NCBI GenBank assembly: GCA_011390935.1
Contig: JAABRL010000032.1
Location: 1-45,771 of the forward strand
Direction: 5' to 3'
Length of the DNA: 45,771 bases
Source of the DNA: Gemmatimonas sp.
GTDB taxonomy: Bacteria; Gemmatimonadota; Gemmatimonadetes; Gemmatimonadales; Gemmatimonadaceae
Numbering within the stretch: the stretch's first letter is position 1; every line of letters starts with the position of its first letter. The translations under genes and the position numbers were made by a program. Below the pieces are notes generated by a model. The model was not told the origin of the DNA. It worked only from the letters and a program-made list of their open reading frames with translations, and did no database searches. Shown here one piece after another: positions 8,430 through 18,350 of this stretch.

Positions 8430-9427
8430 CACGCCGCCCCCGCGCGCATGAGATCATGCAGATGTACCACGCCCACCAGCTGCTCCAGTTCGTTCAGGAC
8501 CGGCATCGCCATGATGCCATGCGTTTCCATGCGATGTACGACCGCGCTACCGAGCTCACCGTCACGCGCCGTGCGCGGCGCGGTGGTCATCACCTGCCGG
8601 ACCGGGATCGTGAGGGCGTCGGGTTCGCGCTGCAGGACGCGCGCAAGATCACCCGCGGTGATCACACCCAGCATGCGGTCGTTGTCCACCACGATGGCGA
8701 TGCCTCGGCGGCCGGCCAGGCACACCGTGGCTTCACGCATCGTATCGTTCGGCGAGATCACCGGCATCGGCTCGGTGACCATGACATCACGTACGCGGGT
8801 GAGCAGCCGACGGCCCAACGCACCACCCGGGTGCAGGCGCGCGAAATCCTCGGCCTGAAAGCCTCGCTCGTGCATCACAGCCACGGCGAGCGCGTCGCCG
8901 AGCGCGAGTGTGACCGTGGTGCTCGTGGTGGGCGCGAGGTCGTGCGGGCAGGCTTCCTCGCGCACCCCGAGATCGAGCACGACATCGGCATGTCGTGCCA
9001 ATCGCGAGGCGCGCTCGGCCGTGAGCGCGATCATGCGCACGCCCATACGAGCGAGCGCGTCGATGAGGCCGAGCAGTTCGGTGGTCTCGCCGCTCTTGGA
9101 GAGCAGGATCGCCACGTCGCCGGGGCCCACGATGCCGAGGTCCCCATGCACGCTCTCCACGGGATGCAGAAACATCGCCGGCGTGCCTGTACTCGTGAGC
9201 GTTGCGGCGATCTTGCGACCGATCAGCCCGGACTTGCCCACACCAGCCACGATGACGCGGCCTGTGCATGCGGCCATCAGTTGTACGGCCCGCACAAACT
9301 CGTCCCCGAGCGTGTCGGCACTCACTGCGAGCGCGTCGCGCTCGAGTTCAAGGACCCGGCGTCCGCGCGCGACGATGGCGGCGGTGTCGACGTGCTCGAC
9401 GACCACCGATTCCAGGTGCGCGCTCAT
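8429..9427 (-). CDS. kdsD: D-arabinose-5-phosphate isomerase KdsD
   Basis: This 332-residue protein converts ribulose 5-phosphate to arabinose 5-phosphate, the first step of KDO synthesis. The N-terminal SIS domain (about residues 45-180) shows GVGKSGLIGRKIAATL, PVESVHGDLG and LLSKSGETTELL. Two CBS domains follow (about 210-330), marked by VRDVMVTEPMPVISP and VRQVMTTAPR. Length and order match E. coli KdsD at about 328. The start MSAHLES at 9427 overlaps the kdsC stop by 4 bp. Reading frame continues upstream into kdsC without recognisable sequence, so the longer version was not used. Confidence 0.95.
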   Translation of the reverse strand: MSAHLESVVVEHVDTAAIVARGRRVLELERDALAVSADTLGDEFVRAVQLMAACTGRVIVAGVGKSGLIGRKIAATLTSTGTPAMFLHPVESVHGDLGIVGPGDVAILLSKSGETTELLGLIDALARMGVRMIALTAERASRLARHADVVLDLGVREEACPHDLAPTTSTTVTLALGDALAVAVMHERGFQAEDFARLHPGGALGRRLLTRVRDVMVTEPMPVISPNDTMREATVCLAGRRGIAIVVDNDRMLGVITAGDLARVLQREPDALTIPVRQVMTTAPRTARDGELGSAVVHRMETHGIMAMPVLNELEQLVGVVHLHDLMRAGAA

Positions 9428-10050
9428 GCCGGTTCCGCCGTGCGGCTTGCCACGTACTGGGCAACGGCGTCGTGCCAACTGTCGCGCGCATCGAGCAACC
9501 CCTCGGCGAACTCGCGAACCGCGCCGTGGCCGCCGCCGCGCGCCAGGTGCCAGCGCGAAACGCGCCGAATCTCGGGCACCGCGTTGCCGACCGCGACCGG
9601 GAGCGCGACGCGCTGCAGGATCGGGAGATCTGGCAGATCGTCGCCGATGAACGCGGCCTCGCTGTCGTCGCACCCCAGTTCGAGCATCACACGCCGCCAG
9701 GCGGCCAGCTTGCGCGCGGTCGCGTCCTGCGCCACTGCGTCGACCTGCAGTTCGCGCGCGCGCTGCGCGACGCTCGCGGATTCGCGACCGGTCACGATGG
9801 CCACCTTGATACCGGACTGGCGGAGCAACGCCACGCCGAGGCCGTCCTGAATGTCATAGCGCTTGAACTCGAAGGGGATGGAGCGCCCCTCATGGTCGCT
9901 CCCCGATCCGAGATACACGCCACCATCGGTCAGGGTGCCGTCCACATCCAAACCGACCACGCGGATCCGGCGCGCGAGGGCCGGATCCACGACTGGTGGA
10001 GCGAGCCGAATCGGGGGAAGTGGCTCCGAGGTGCCGTCGGGCTCGCTCAC
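9424..10050 (-). CDS. kdsC: 3-deoxy-D-manno-octulosonate 8-phosphate phosphatase KdsC
   Basis: This 208-residue HAD-superfamily phosphatase removes phosphate from KDO 8-phosphate. Motif I is GLDVDGTLTDGGVYLG with Asp35 and Asp37, and the later metal motif is FIGDDLPDLPIL. KdsC-specific features include the sequence around RYDIQDGLGVALLRQSGIKVAIVTGRES. An N-terminal extension of about 20 residues, rich in Pro and Glu, precedes the domain; E. coli KdsC has 188. The GTG start at 10050 overlaps the kdsA stop by 4 bp. The C-terminal end reaches into the kdsD start. Confidence 0.94.
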   Translation of the reverse strand: MSEPDGTSEPLPPIRLAPPVVDPALARRIRVVGLDVDGTLTDGGVYLGSGSDHEGRSIPFEFKRYDIQDGLGVALLRQSGIKVAIVTGRESASVAQRARELQVDAVAQDATARKLAAWRRVMLELGCDDSEAAFIGDDLPDLPILQRVALPVAVGNAVPEIRRVSRWHLARGGGHGAVREFAEGLLDARDSWHDAVAQYVASRTAEPA

Positions 10051-10865
10051 GCCCGCACCCGCGCCCAGATGTCCACGGCCCGGTCGATGAGATCGCCCAG
10101 GGTGTCCAGCGGCAACATGTTCGGACCATCGCTCGGCGCACGATCCGGATCGGGGTGCGTCTCGAGGAACAGCCCGTGGGCGCCGGAGGCGACGGCCGCC
10201 AGCGTGAGCGAGCCCACATACTCGCGCGCGCCTCCGCTCGCTCCGTCGGTCCCCTGCCCCGGTCGCTGCACGCTGTGCGTGCCATCCATGATCACGGGCA
10301 CGCCGCAGCTCGCATGCATGCGCGCAAAGGCGCGCATATCCACGACCAGGTCGCCGTATCCGAAGAACGTGCCGCGCTCCGTCACGGCGATGTGCTCACG
10401 CGAGGGCGTGGGGCGCGCGCCTTCAACCTTGCGCACGGCCCCGAGCATCCCTTCCGGATGCATCCACTGCCCCTTCTTCACGTTCACCGGGAGCCCGGTG
10501 GCGCCGGCGGCTTCGAGCAGATCGGTCTGCCGGCACAAGAAGGCCGGGATCTGCAACACGTCCACCACCTGCGCGGCGGGCGCGCACTGCGAGGCCTCGT
10601 GCACATCGGTGAGCACGCGCAGCCCCGTCGCCGCTCGCACGCGGGCAAGCGCTTCGAGGCCCGCCTCGAGCCCAAGTCCGCGTGTTGCGCCAGGGTTCGA
10701 CCGATTCGCCTTGTCGAACGACGCCTTGAAGATCACGCCGCCCGGCACACGCTCGGCCAGTCGCGCGAGCGATTCGGCGACGCGCAGGTTGAGCGCGTCG
10801 TCCTCGAGCTGACAGGGGCCCGCAATCAGAAACAGCGCGTCGGACGGAAAGGCAGCGGCGGCCAC
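10047..10865 (-). CDS. kdsA: KDO-8-phosphate synthase KdsA
   Basis: This 272-residue cytoplasmic aldolase condenses phosphoenolpyruvate with arabinose 5-phosphate. Recognisable segments are FLIAGPCQLE, FKASFDKANRS, VLTDVHE, VDVLQIPAFLCRQTDLL, VNVKKGQWMHPE, ERGTFFGYGDLVVDMR and VIMDGTHSVQRPG. The Cys in AGPCQLE sits at the site that binds metal in metal-dependent KdsA forms (Cys11 of the Aquifex enzyme). The usual Asn in the non-metal enzymes is absent, so this is probably the metal-dependent class. The start is GTG at 10865, 3 bp after the pyrG stop. Confidence 0.95.
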   Translation of the reverse strand: MAAAAFPSDALFLIAGPCQLEDDALNLRVAESLARLAERVPGGVIFKASFDKANRSNPGATRGLGLEAGLEALARVRAATGLRVLTDVHEASQCAPAAQVVDVLQIPAFLCRQTDLLEAAGATGLPVNVKKGQWMHPEGMLGAVRKVEGARPTPSREHIAVTERGTFFGYGDLVVDMRAFARMHASCGVPVIMDGTHSVQRPGQGTDGASGGAREYVGSLTLAAVASGAHGLFLETHPDPDRAPSDGPNMLPLDTLGDLIDRAVDIWARVRA

Positions 10866-10868
10866 GCG

Positions 10869-13327
<2,459 letters not shown>

Positions 13328-13348
13328 GAACGCAGAAATTTCGACGCA

Positions 13349-13377
13349 TTTTCAGCAAGTTCCACGCCAGTTAAGAT
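13349..13377 (+). promoter_or_regulatory. Weak candidate promoter for terC
   Basis: On the plus strand, TTTTCA and TAAGAT (13372-13377) are about 17 bp apart, in the 108-bp gap between kdsB and terC. The -10 hexamer overlaps that of the opposing kdsB promoter almost completely, so the two promoters could not be occupied together. The -35 match is poor. Confidence 0.3.
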
Positions 13378-13401
13378 ACGGGATCTCACGGGTGAAGGCA
13401 A
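13373..13401 (-). promoter_or_regulatory. Candidate sigma-70-type promoter for the kdsB-rpoN envelope run
   Basis: On the minus strand, TTGCCT (13396-13401) and TATCTT (13373-13378) are separated by exactly 17 bp. Each hexamer matches the consensus at four of six positions. Transcription would start near 13366, leaving a leader of about 40 nt before kdsB. It was recognised by eye only. Confidence 0.55.
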
Positions 13402-13435
13402 ACCGCTCGCACCGTGCTCCCTACGCTCGGACTCC

Positions 13436-14446
13436 ATGTCCTCTCCCTGGTGGTGGGTCGCGTTCAACGCGCTCATCCTGTCGCTCCTGGCGCTCGATCT
13501 GGGCGTGTTTCACAAAAAGGGACATGCCGTCGGCATGCGAGAAGCGCTCACCTGGTCAGCGGTCTGGGTTTCGCTCGCCGTGTGCTTCGGCATGGGGATC
13601 TGGTGGCAGCTCGGGCGCGAACCCGCGCTCGAGTTCTTTGCGGGCTATCTGGTGGAAGAGGCGCTGTCCGTCGACAACCTCTTCGTCTTCATTCTGGTCT
13701 TTGGCTACTTCAAGGTGCCCCCCGCGTACCAGCACCGTGTGCTGTTCTGGGGCATTCTCGGCGCACTCGTGATGCGCGGCGCCATGATCGCGACCGGCGC
13801 GCTCCTGCTCGAGCGGTTTCACTGGATCATCTACGTCTTCGGCGCCTTCCTGGTGGTCACCGGCATCCGGATGGCGTTTCAGGACGACAGCGACATCGAG
13901 CCCGAGGCCAATCCGATTCTGCGGTTGCTGAGACGCTATATCCCCGTCACCACACACTTTCACGGCGACCGCTTCTTCGTCCGACAGGCACCACGCCCCG
14001 GCGACGCCGTGCGCTACATGGCGACGCCGCTCTTCGTGGTGCTGGTGCTGGTCGAAACGACGGACGTGGTGTTCGCGCTCGATTCCATCCCTGCCATCTT
14101 TGGCGTCACGCGCGACCCGTTCCTCGTGTATTCGTCGAACGTGTTCGCCATTCTCGGCCTGCGTTCGATGTACTTCGTGCTCGCCGGCGTGATCGGCAAG
14201 TTTCACCTGCTGCGCTACGGGCTCTCGCTCGTGCTGGCGTTCGTGGGCGTGAAGATGCTGCTTTCCGAGCTGTATCCGATTCCGATCGGCGTGGCGCTTG
14301 GCACGGTGGCGGCCCTGCTCGCGGGCAGTGTGCTGCTGTCGCTGGTGATTCCGCCACGCGCACCGGCGCCAGCCGCGCTCGCCGACGGTGACGACGTGCC
14401 GGCTACACCGTCGGTGCGGCCGCCCGACGGGCCGCCGCCAGCGTAA
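13436..14446 (+). CDS. TerC/Alx-family integral membrane protein
   Basis: This 336-residue protein is the only plus-strand gene in the window. It has about eight to nine membrane helices and the acidic family motifs: ALDLGVFHKKG, LVEEALSVDNLFVFILVF and VETTDVVFALDSIPAIFGVT. Family members are associated with metal ion export (manganese for Alx/MntX-type proteins) or with tellurite resistance, so metal homeostasis is the best guess. The ATG at 13436 gives MSSPWWWVAFN; no Shine-Dalgarno sequence is clear. I looked for the manganese-sensing yybP-ykoY riboswitch often found upstream of this family and did not see it. The last 44 bp overlap the trpG tail on the other strand. Confidence 0.92.
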   Translation: MSSPWWWVAFNALILSLLALDLGVFHKKGHAVGMREALTWSAVWVSLAVCFGMGIWWQLGREPALEFFAGYLVEEALSVDNLFVFILVFGYFKVPPAYQHRVLFWGILGALVMRGAMIATGALLLERFHWIIYVFGAFLVVTGIRMAFQDDSDIEPEANPILRLLRRYIPVTTHFHGDRFFVRQAPRPGDAVRYMATPLFVVLVLVETTDVVFALDSIPAIFGVTRDPFLVYSSNVFAILGLRSMYFVLAGVIGKFHLLRYGLSLVLAFVGVKMLLSELYPIPIGVALGTVAALLAGSVLLSLVIPPRAPAPAALADGDDVPATPSVRPPDGPPPA

Positions 14447-15005
14447 GGAAGTTCTGAATCAAGGTCATGCCGGAGTCGGTCAGAATCGATTCCGGGTGAA
14501 ACTGCACGCCGAACACCGGATGCGTGCGGTGTCGCAGCGCGTGAATCTCGGTCGCGTCGTCCTCTGCGACTGCGACCACCTCCAACACCGACGGCAGCGA
14601 GGCGCGCTCCACGAGCAGCGAGTGGTAGCGCATGACGGTGAGCGGCGAGGGCACCCCGGCGAACACGCCCGTCCCGTCATGTGCGATGCGTGAGGTCTTG
14701 CCGTGCATCACGCGACCCGCACGAATCACACGGCCTCCATATGCTTCCCCGATCGCCTGGTGGCCCAGGCAGACGCCGAGAATCGGAATCTCGGCTCCCC
14801 AGCGCTGAATCAGTGGCACGGAGATCCCGGCCTCGGCCGGCGTGCAGGGCCCCGGGGACACCACAATCGCCTCCGGTGCCATCGCACCGATCTCATCAAC
14901 CGACAGCGCGTCGTTGCGGTACACCGACAGCGTCGCCCCAAGCGTACCGAGGTACTGCACGAGGTTGTACGTGAAGGAGTCGTAGTTGTCGATGACAAGA
15001 ATCAT
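14403..15005 (-). CDS. trpG: Anthranilate / aminodeoxychorismate synthase glutamine amidotransferase subunit
   Basis: This 200-residue class I amidotransferase releases ammonia from glutamine for a TrpE- or PabB-type partner. The start MILVIDNYDSFTYNLVQYL is diagnostic. The nucleophile is Cys79 in GVCLGHQ, and the His170/Glu172 pair lies in VQFHPES. TrpG and PabA cannot be told apart here, and no trpE or pabB is in the window, so it may serve both pathways. It is the last gene of the fab-mqn run, 18 bp after xerD. Its C-terminal 14 codons lie antisense to the end of terC. Confidence 0.93.
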   Translation of the reverse strand: MILVIDNYDSFTYNLVQYLGTLGATLSVYRNDALSVDEIGAMAPEAIVVSPGPCTPAEAGISVPLIQRWGAEIPILGVCLGHQAIGEAYGGRVIRAGRVMHGKTSRIAHDGTGVFAGVPSPLTVMRYHSLLVERASLPSVLEVVAVAEDDATEIHALRHRTHPVFGVQFHPESILTDSGMTLIQNFLTLAAARRAAAPTV

Positions 15006-15023
15006 GGACGGCTGGCCAGGGCG

Positions 15024-15941
15024 TCAGGGACGCGGATGAAAGGTACGATGGACACTGCGAAGATACTCGCGATCGATGTGCGTGTAGAGTTGTGTCGTGG
15101 CAATGTCCGCGTGCCCCAACATCTCCTGCACCGCGCGCAGATCGGCGCCGCCCTCGAGCAGATGGGTGGCGAACGAGTGGCGCAGCGTGTGCGGGGACAC
15201 CGCCCGCTCGATACCCGCCATCAATACGTACTTGCGCAGAATCTTCCATGCGCCCATGCGTGTGAGGGGCGCGCCGCGTGCGTTCAGAAACAGGATCCCC
15301 TGCCCTTCACCCCGTTCGAGCACGGGCCGCAGCTCGCGCAGGTATACGGCCAGCGCACCAATGGCCGATCGACCAATGGGCACCAGGCGCTCCTTGCTCC
15401 CCTTGCCGAGTACACGCACGAGCGACTCTTCGAGCAGCACGTCCCGCACGGCCAACGTGATCCACTCCGACACACGCAGCCCGGCGCCGTAGGCGAGCTC
15501 GAGCATGGCACGATCGCGAAAGGCGAGGGGCTCATCGAGGCCCGGTGCGGCGAGCAGTCGCAGCACCTCTTCCACCGTGAGCACTTCCGGCAGTGTCCGC
15601 CACCGCGTGGGCGTTTCGAGGCGCTCGGTGGGATCGTGCGTGACCAGCCCCTCGGCGAGCAGCACGCGAAACCACGTGCGCAGCGCCGACACGTTGCGGC
15701 GAATCGTGGCGCCCGAGAGCCCCAGATCACGCAGCGTGTAGACGTACTCGCGCAACAAGCCGGGCGTGAGCTTCGAGACGTCCGCCACGCCCTGCTGCCG
15801 AGCGTAGGCCGCGCACCGGATCACATCGCGGCGATAGGCCTCGATCGTGCGTGGTGACGACCCATGCTCCAGCACGAGCACATCCTCAAAGCGGCGCAGG
15901 AAGAATCCTCGATCGAGTGTCGCTTCGTCAGTGGTGCTCAC
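15024..15941 (-). CDS. xerD: XerC/XerD-type tyrosine recombinase
   Basis: This 305-residue protein has the size and layout of the housekeeping Xer recombinases that resolve chromosome dimers at dif. The N-terminal SAM-like domain spans about 10-100 (FLRRFEDVLVLEHGSSPRT). The catalytic domain spans about 117-300 with Arg156 (GLRVSEW), Lys180 (GKGSKERLVP), His251 and Arg254 (HTLRHSFATHLL), His277 (LGHADI) and nucleophile Tyr286 (TQLYTHI). Nothing around it looks like an integrated element, so I do not read it as a phage integrase. The GTG start at 15941 overlaps the stop of the small ORF upstream. XerC versus XerD is a guess. Confidence 0.92.
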   Translation of the reverse strand: MSTTDEATLDRGFFLRRFEDVLVLEHGSSPRTIEAYRRDVIRCAAYARQQGVADVSKLTPGLLREYVYTLRDLGLSGATIRRNVSALRTWFRVLLAEGLVTHDPTERLETPTRWRTLPEVLTVEEVLRLLAAPGLDEPLAFRDRAMLELAYGAGLRVSEWITLAVRDVLLEESLVRVLGKGSKERLVPIGRSAIGALAVYLRELRPVLERGEGQGILFLNARGAPLTRMGAWKILRKYVLMAGIERAVSPHTLRHSFATHLLEGGADLRAVQEMLGHADIATTQLYTHIDREYLRSVHRTFHPRP

Positions 15942-16057
15942 GAGACGGGGAGCGTGCGCGCGAGCAGGGCCAGGAGGCGCTGCAGCGCGACGACCGCGAA
16001 CGCGGCGACGACCGCAAACACTCCCGGGTCGGCCAGCAAGAGGACAGAGCGACGCAT
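15938..16057 (-). CDS. Putative 39-residue single-span membrane protein
   Basis: The ORF starts with ATG at 16057 and encodes 39 residues: MRRSVLLLADPG, a hydrophobic stretch of about 20 residues rich in Val and Ala, and RLLALLARTLPVS. GGAG is placed 8 nt before the ATG, one of the better ribosome binding sites in the area. The TGA overlaps the xerD GTG as GTGA. It fills most of the gap between dedA and xerD. I recognise no family. It could be a real small membrane protein or a translated leader that sets xerD translation. Confidence 0.4.
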   Translation of the reverse strand: MRRSVLLLADPGVFAVVAAFAVVALQRLLALLARTLPVS

Positions 16058-16121
16058 GGCGAATACTCCGCTGGACGCGCGCGCGGCACAAGCGGGTGCT
16101 CGATTCCGCCGCGTCGTGCGC

Positions 16122-16736
16122 TCAGCGCCGCCGACGCACCCACCACACCACGAGCGCGATGACCACGATGCCGACGGCCACACCGCCCAGCAGCCGCTGG
16201 CTCTGCGCCACGGCGGCCAACAAGGCATCCACATTCGCGCCGAGCGTGAACGCGAACCAGGTGATCACGCCATACCAGACGGCGGACGCGAGGCTCATGG
16301 CGATCATGGCACGCCCCAGTCCGATCCCGAGTGCGCCCGCCAACGGCGGCACCACGGCGCGAACGGCGGGAATGAAACGGCTCACGCTCAAAGCCCAGAG
16401 GCCGTGTCGCGCGTACTGCTCCTGCACGCGCTCGGCCGCCTCGGGACCGCCCAGCACGGGCAGTTTGCGAGCGAGCCACGGCGCGCCAAGGCGCCGTCCG
16501 AGCAGGTACATGAGCAGCGCACCACCGAGGTTTCCGACCATCGTGGCCCCCCACGCCCCGACCGCTGAGGCGTCACCCCGCGCGGCCACGAAGGCTCCAA
16601 CGGCGATGGCCGTGTCCGCGGGAAGCGGCGGAAACACATTCTCCGCGAACGCGGCGACTGCAATCGCGAGGTACAGCAGCGGGGTCGGCAGCGCGCCGAG
16701 CCAGTCGAGCAGCTCCGTCATGGGCGCGTGCACCAT
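16122..16736 (-). CDS. DedA-family membrane protein
   Basis: This 204-residue protein belongs to the DedA/SNARE-associated (VTT) family. Key segments are AENVFPPLPADTAIAVGAF after the first helix, GNLGGALLMYLLGRRLG, then HGLWALSVSRFIPAVRAVVPPLAGALG, and a last helix before the basic end WWVRRRR. Several DedA-family proteins act in undecaprenyl-phosphate or phospholipid translocation across the membrane, which fits a window rich in envelope genes, but the substrate is not shown. The start is ATG at 16736 or 16721; neither has a clear ribosome binding site. It lies 34 bp downstream of ispF. Confidence 0.9.
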   Translation of the reverse strand: MVHAPMTELLDWLGALPTPLLYLAIAVAAFAENVFPPLPADTAIAVGAFVAARGDASAVGAWGATMVGNLGGALLMYLLGRRLGAPWLARKLPVLGGPEAAERVQEQYARHGLWALSVSRFIPAVRAVVPPLAGALGIGLGRAMIAMSLASAVWYGVITWFAFTLGANVDALLAAVAQSQRLLGGVAVGIVVIALVVWWVRRRR

Positions 16737-16770
16737 CGGACACGGCGATCGGCATCGCCGTATCCACGCA

Positions 16771-17283
16771 TCACGAGTCCGCCGGCACCAACGTGGCCAC
16801 GGCGATCACCCCGATGCCCTCTCCCGCGCCAATCCATCCGAGCCGCTCGTTGGTCTTGCCCTTGACGAACACGTCGGCCACCGGCACGTGCAGAGCGGCT
16901 GCAAGTCGTTCGCGCATCGCCTCGCGATGCGGCCCGATCTTGGGGCGTTCCGCGACCACGGTCACGTCCACGTTGCCCACCTGCCATCCGGCGGCATGCA
17001 CCGCGGACACCGCGGCCTCCAGCATCACGATCGAATCCTTGCCCTTGTTCGCCGGATCGGTGTCGGGGAACAGCGCGCCGATGTCACCAAGTGCAGCGGC
17101 GCCGAGCAGCGCGTCGGTGACCGCGTGGCAGACCGCGTCTCCGTCGCTGTGTCCGTCGCAGTGGTGCGTGAACGGCACATCGATGCCGCCCAGTCGCATC
17201 GGCCCCCCCTCTGCGAGCCGATGCGAGTCGTACCCGATGCCGGTGCGAAAGGGGACGCGTGAACGCACGTGCGAATCGCTCAC
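16771..17283 (-). CDS. ispF: 2-C-methyl-D-erythritol 2,4-cyclodiphosphate synthase
   Basis: This 170-residue enzyme of the MEP isoprenoid pathway forms the cyclic diphosphate with loss of CMP. The metal-binding residues are Asp19 and His21 (GIGYDSHRL) and His53 (SDGDAVCHAVTDALLG). Other family segments are DIGALFPDTDP, VDVTVVAERPKIGPH and VKGKTNERLGWIGAGEGI. The GTG start at 17283 is 4 bp after the mqnC stop. Its location next to menaquinone genes is sensible, because the menaquinone side chain is made from isoprenoid precursors. No ispD is fused or adjacent. Confidence 0.96.
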   Translation of the reverse strand: MSDSHVRSRVPFRTGIGYDSHRLAEGGPMRLGGIDVPFTHHCDGHSDGDAVCHAVTDALLGAAALGDIGALFPDTDPANKGKDSIVMLEAAVSAVHAAGWQVGNVDVTVVAERPKIGPHREAMRERLAAALHVPVADVFVKGKTNERLGWIGAGEGIGVIAVATLVPADS

Positions 17284-17287
17284 GCGC

Positions 17288-18331
17288 CTACGCCGCTGCC
17301 GTTGCGACCGGCGCCGCGCCGGGAAGAATGGAGTAGTCCTGCCGACGACGCGCCGGCGTGAAGCCGGCGTCGACGATCAGGTGCTCGATTTCATCGGTGG
17401 TGGTGCGGTGCGTGGTGTTCGCCGCCGACACGACGTTCTCCTCGATCATGAGCGACCCGAAGTCGTTGCAGCCGAAGCGCAGTGCCATCTGTCCCACCTT
17501 CATGCCCATCGTCACCCACGACGACTGCAGGTTCGGCACATTGTCGAGCACGATGCGCGAGATCGCGACGGTGCGCAGGTACTCCTGCGCGTCGGTGCGC
17601 GGCATGTGCGACATGGTGGGCGTGTTCTCCGGCTGGAGCGGCCAGCAGATGAACGCCGTGAACCCACCGGTGCGCGCCTGCACCGCCCGCACACGCTCGA
17701 GATGCTCGATGCGCTCGGCGAGCGTTTCGCCGATGCCGTACATCATCGTGACCGAGGTCTTCATGCCGGCCTGATGCGCCAGCTCCATGATCTCCAGCCA
17801 GCGATCAGCGCCCGCCTTCTTGGGCGCCACCTGATCGCGCACACGCTGCACCAGAATCTCGCCGCCGCCGCCGGGAATGGAATCGAGGCCCGCCTGCTGC
17901 AGTTCACGAATCACGTCCATGGCATCCATGCGGAAGCGCGTGGCGAAGAAATCCACTTCGCTCGGCGAGAAGCCGTGAATGTGAATCGGGTGGTACGCCT
18001 TGATGTAGCGCAGCAGATCGAGATACCACTCGAACGGGATGTACGGATTGTGCCCGCCCTGAATGAGAATCTGCTGTCCGCCGAGCGCCTTCGTTTCCTC
18101 GATCTTCTCGCCGATCTGCTCGAAGGACAGGGTGTACCCTTCGCCGTGTTTGGGGCGCCGATAGAACGCGCAGAAGCCGCAGTCGGCCACACACACGTTC
18201 GTGTAGTTGATGTTGCGATCCACGATGTACGTGACGACACCGTGCGGATGCAGCGCTTCACGCCGACGGTCGGCCTCGAGGCCGAGTTCGAGCAGCGGAG
18301 CGTTGGTGTAGAAATCGAGCAGGTCGCGCAT
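17288..18331 (-). CDS. mqnC: Cyclic dehypoxanthine futalosine synthase MqnC
   Basis: This 347-residue radical-SAM enzyme forms the spiro-cyclic intermediate of the futalosine menaquinone pathway. The cluster motif is canonical CX3CX2C: Cys47, Cys51 and Cys54 in CVADCGFCAFYR. Further support comes from QGGHNPYIPFEWYLDLL, HIHGFSPSEVDFF, AGLDSIPGGGGEIL, SVTMMYGIGET and CWPLQPENTP. The ATG at 18331 has GGAG 8 nt upstream. A longer reading frame to 18400 would overlap mqnA and adds no recognisable sequence. It lies between mqnA and ispF. Confidence 0.96.
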   Translation of the reverse strand: MRDLLDFYTNAPLLELGLEADRRREALHPHGVVTYIVDRNINYTNVCVADCGFCAFYRRPKHGEGYTLSFEQIGEKIEETKALGGQQILIQGGHNPYIPFEWYLDLLRYIKAYHPIHIHGFSPSEVDFFATRFRMDAMDVIRELQQAGLDSIPGGGGEILVQRVRDQVAPKKAGADRWLEIMELAHQAGMKTSVTMMYGIGETLAERIEHLERVRAVQARTGGFTAFICWPLQPENTPTMSHMPRTDAQEYLRTVAISRIVLDNVPNLQSSWVTMGMKVGQMALRFGCNDFGSLMIEENVVSAANTTHRTTTDEIEHLIVDAGFTPARRRQDYSILPGAAPVATAAA

Positions 18332-18350
18332 GCGGTACTCCGGTGGCCGC

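Noticed and set aside
13328..13435. A yybP-ykoY (manganese) riboswitch upstream of the TerC-family gene
   Set aside because: This class often precedes such genes, but I cannot find its conserved GGGGAGTA-like core or a matching paired structure in the 108-bp gap.
15024..15941. XerD read as the integrase of a mobile element
   Set aside because: Length, motifs and its place inside a conserved metabolic run fit the housekeeping Xer recombinase. No attachment-site repeats, phage genes or cargo are nearby.
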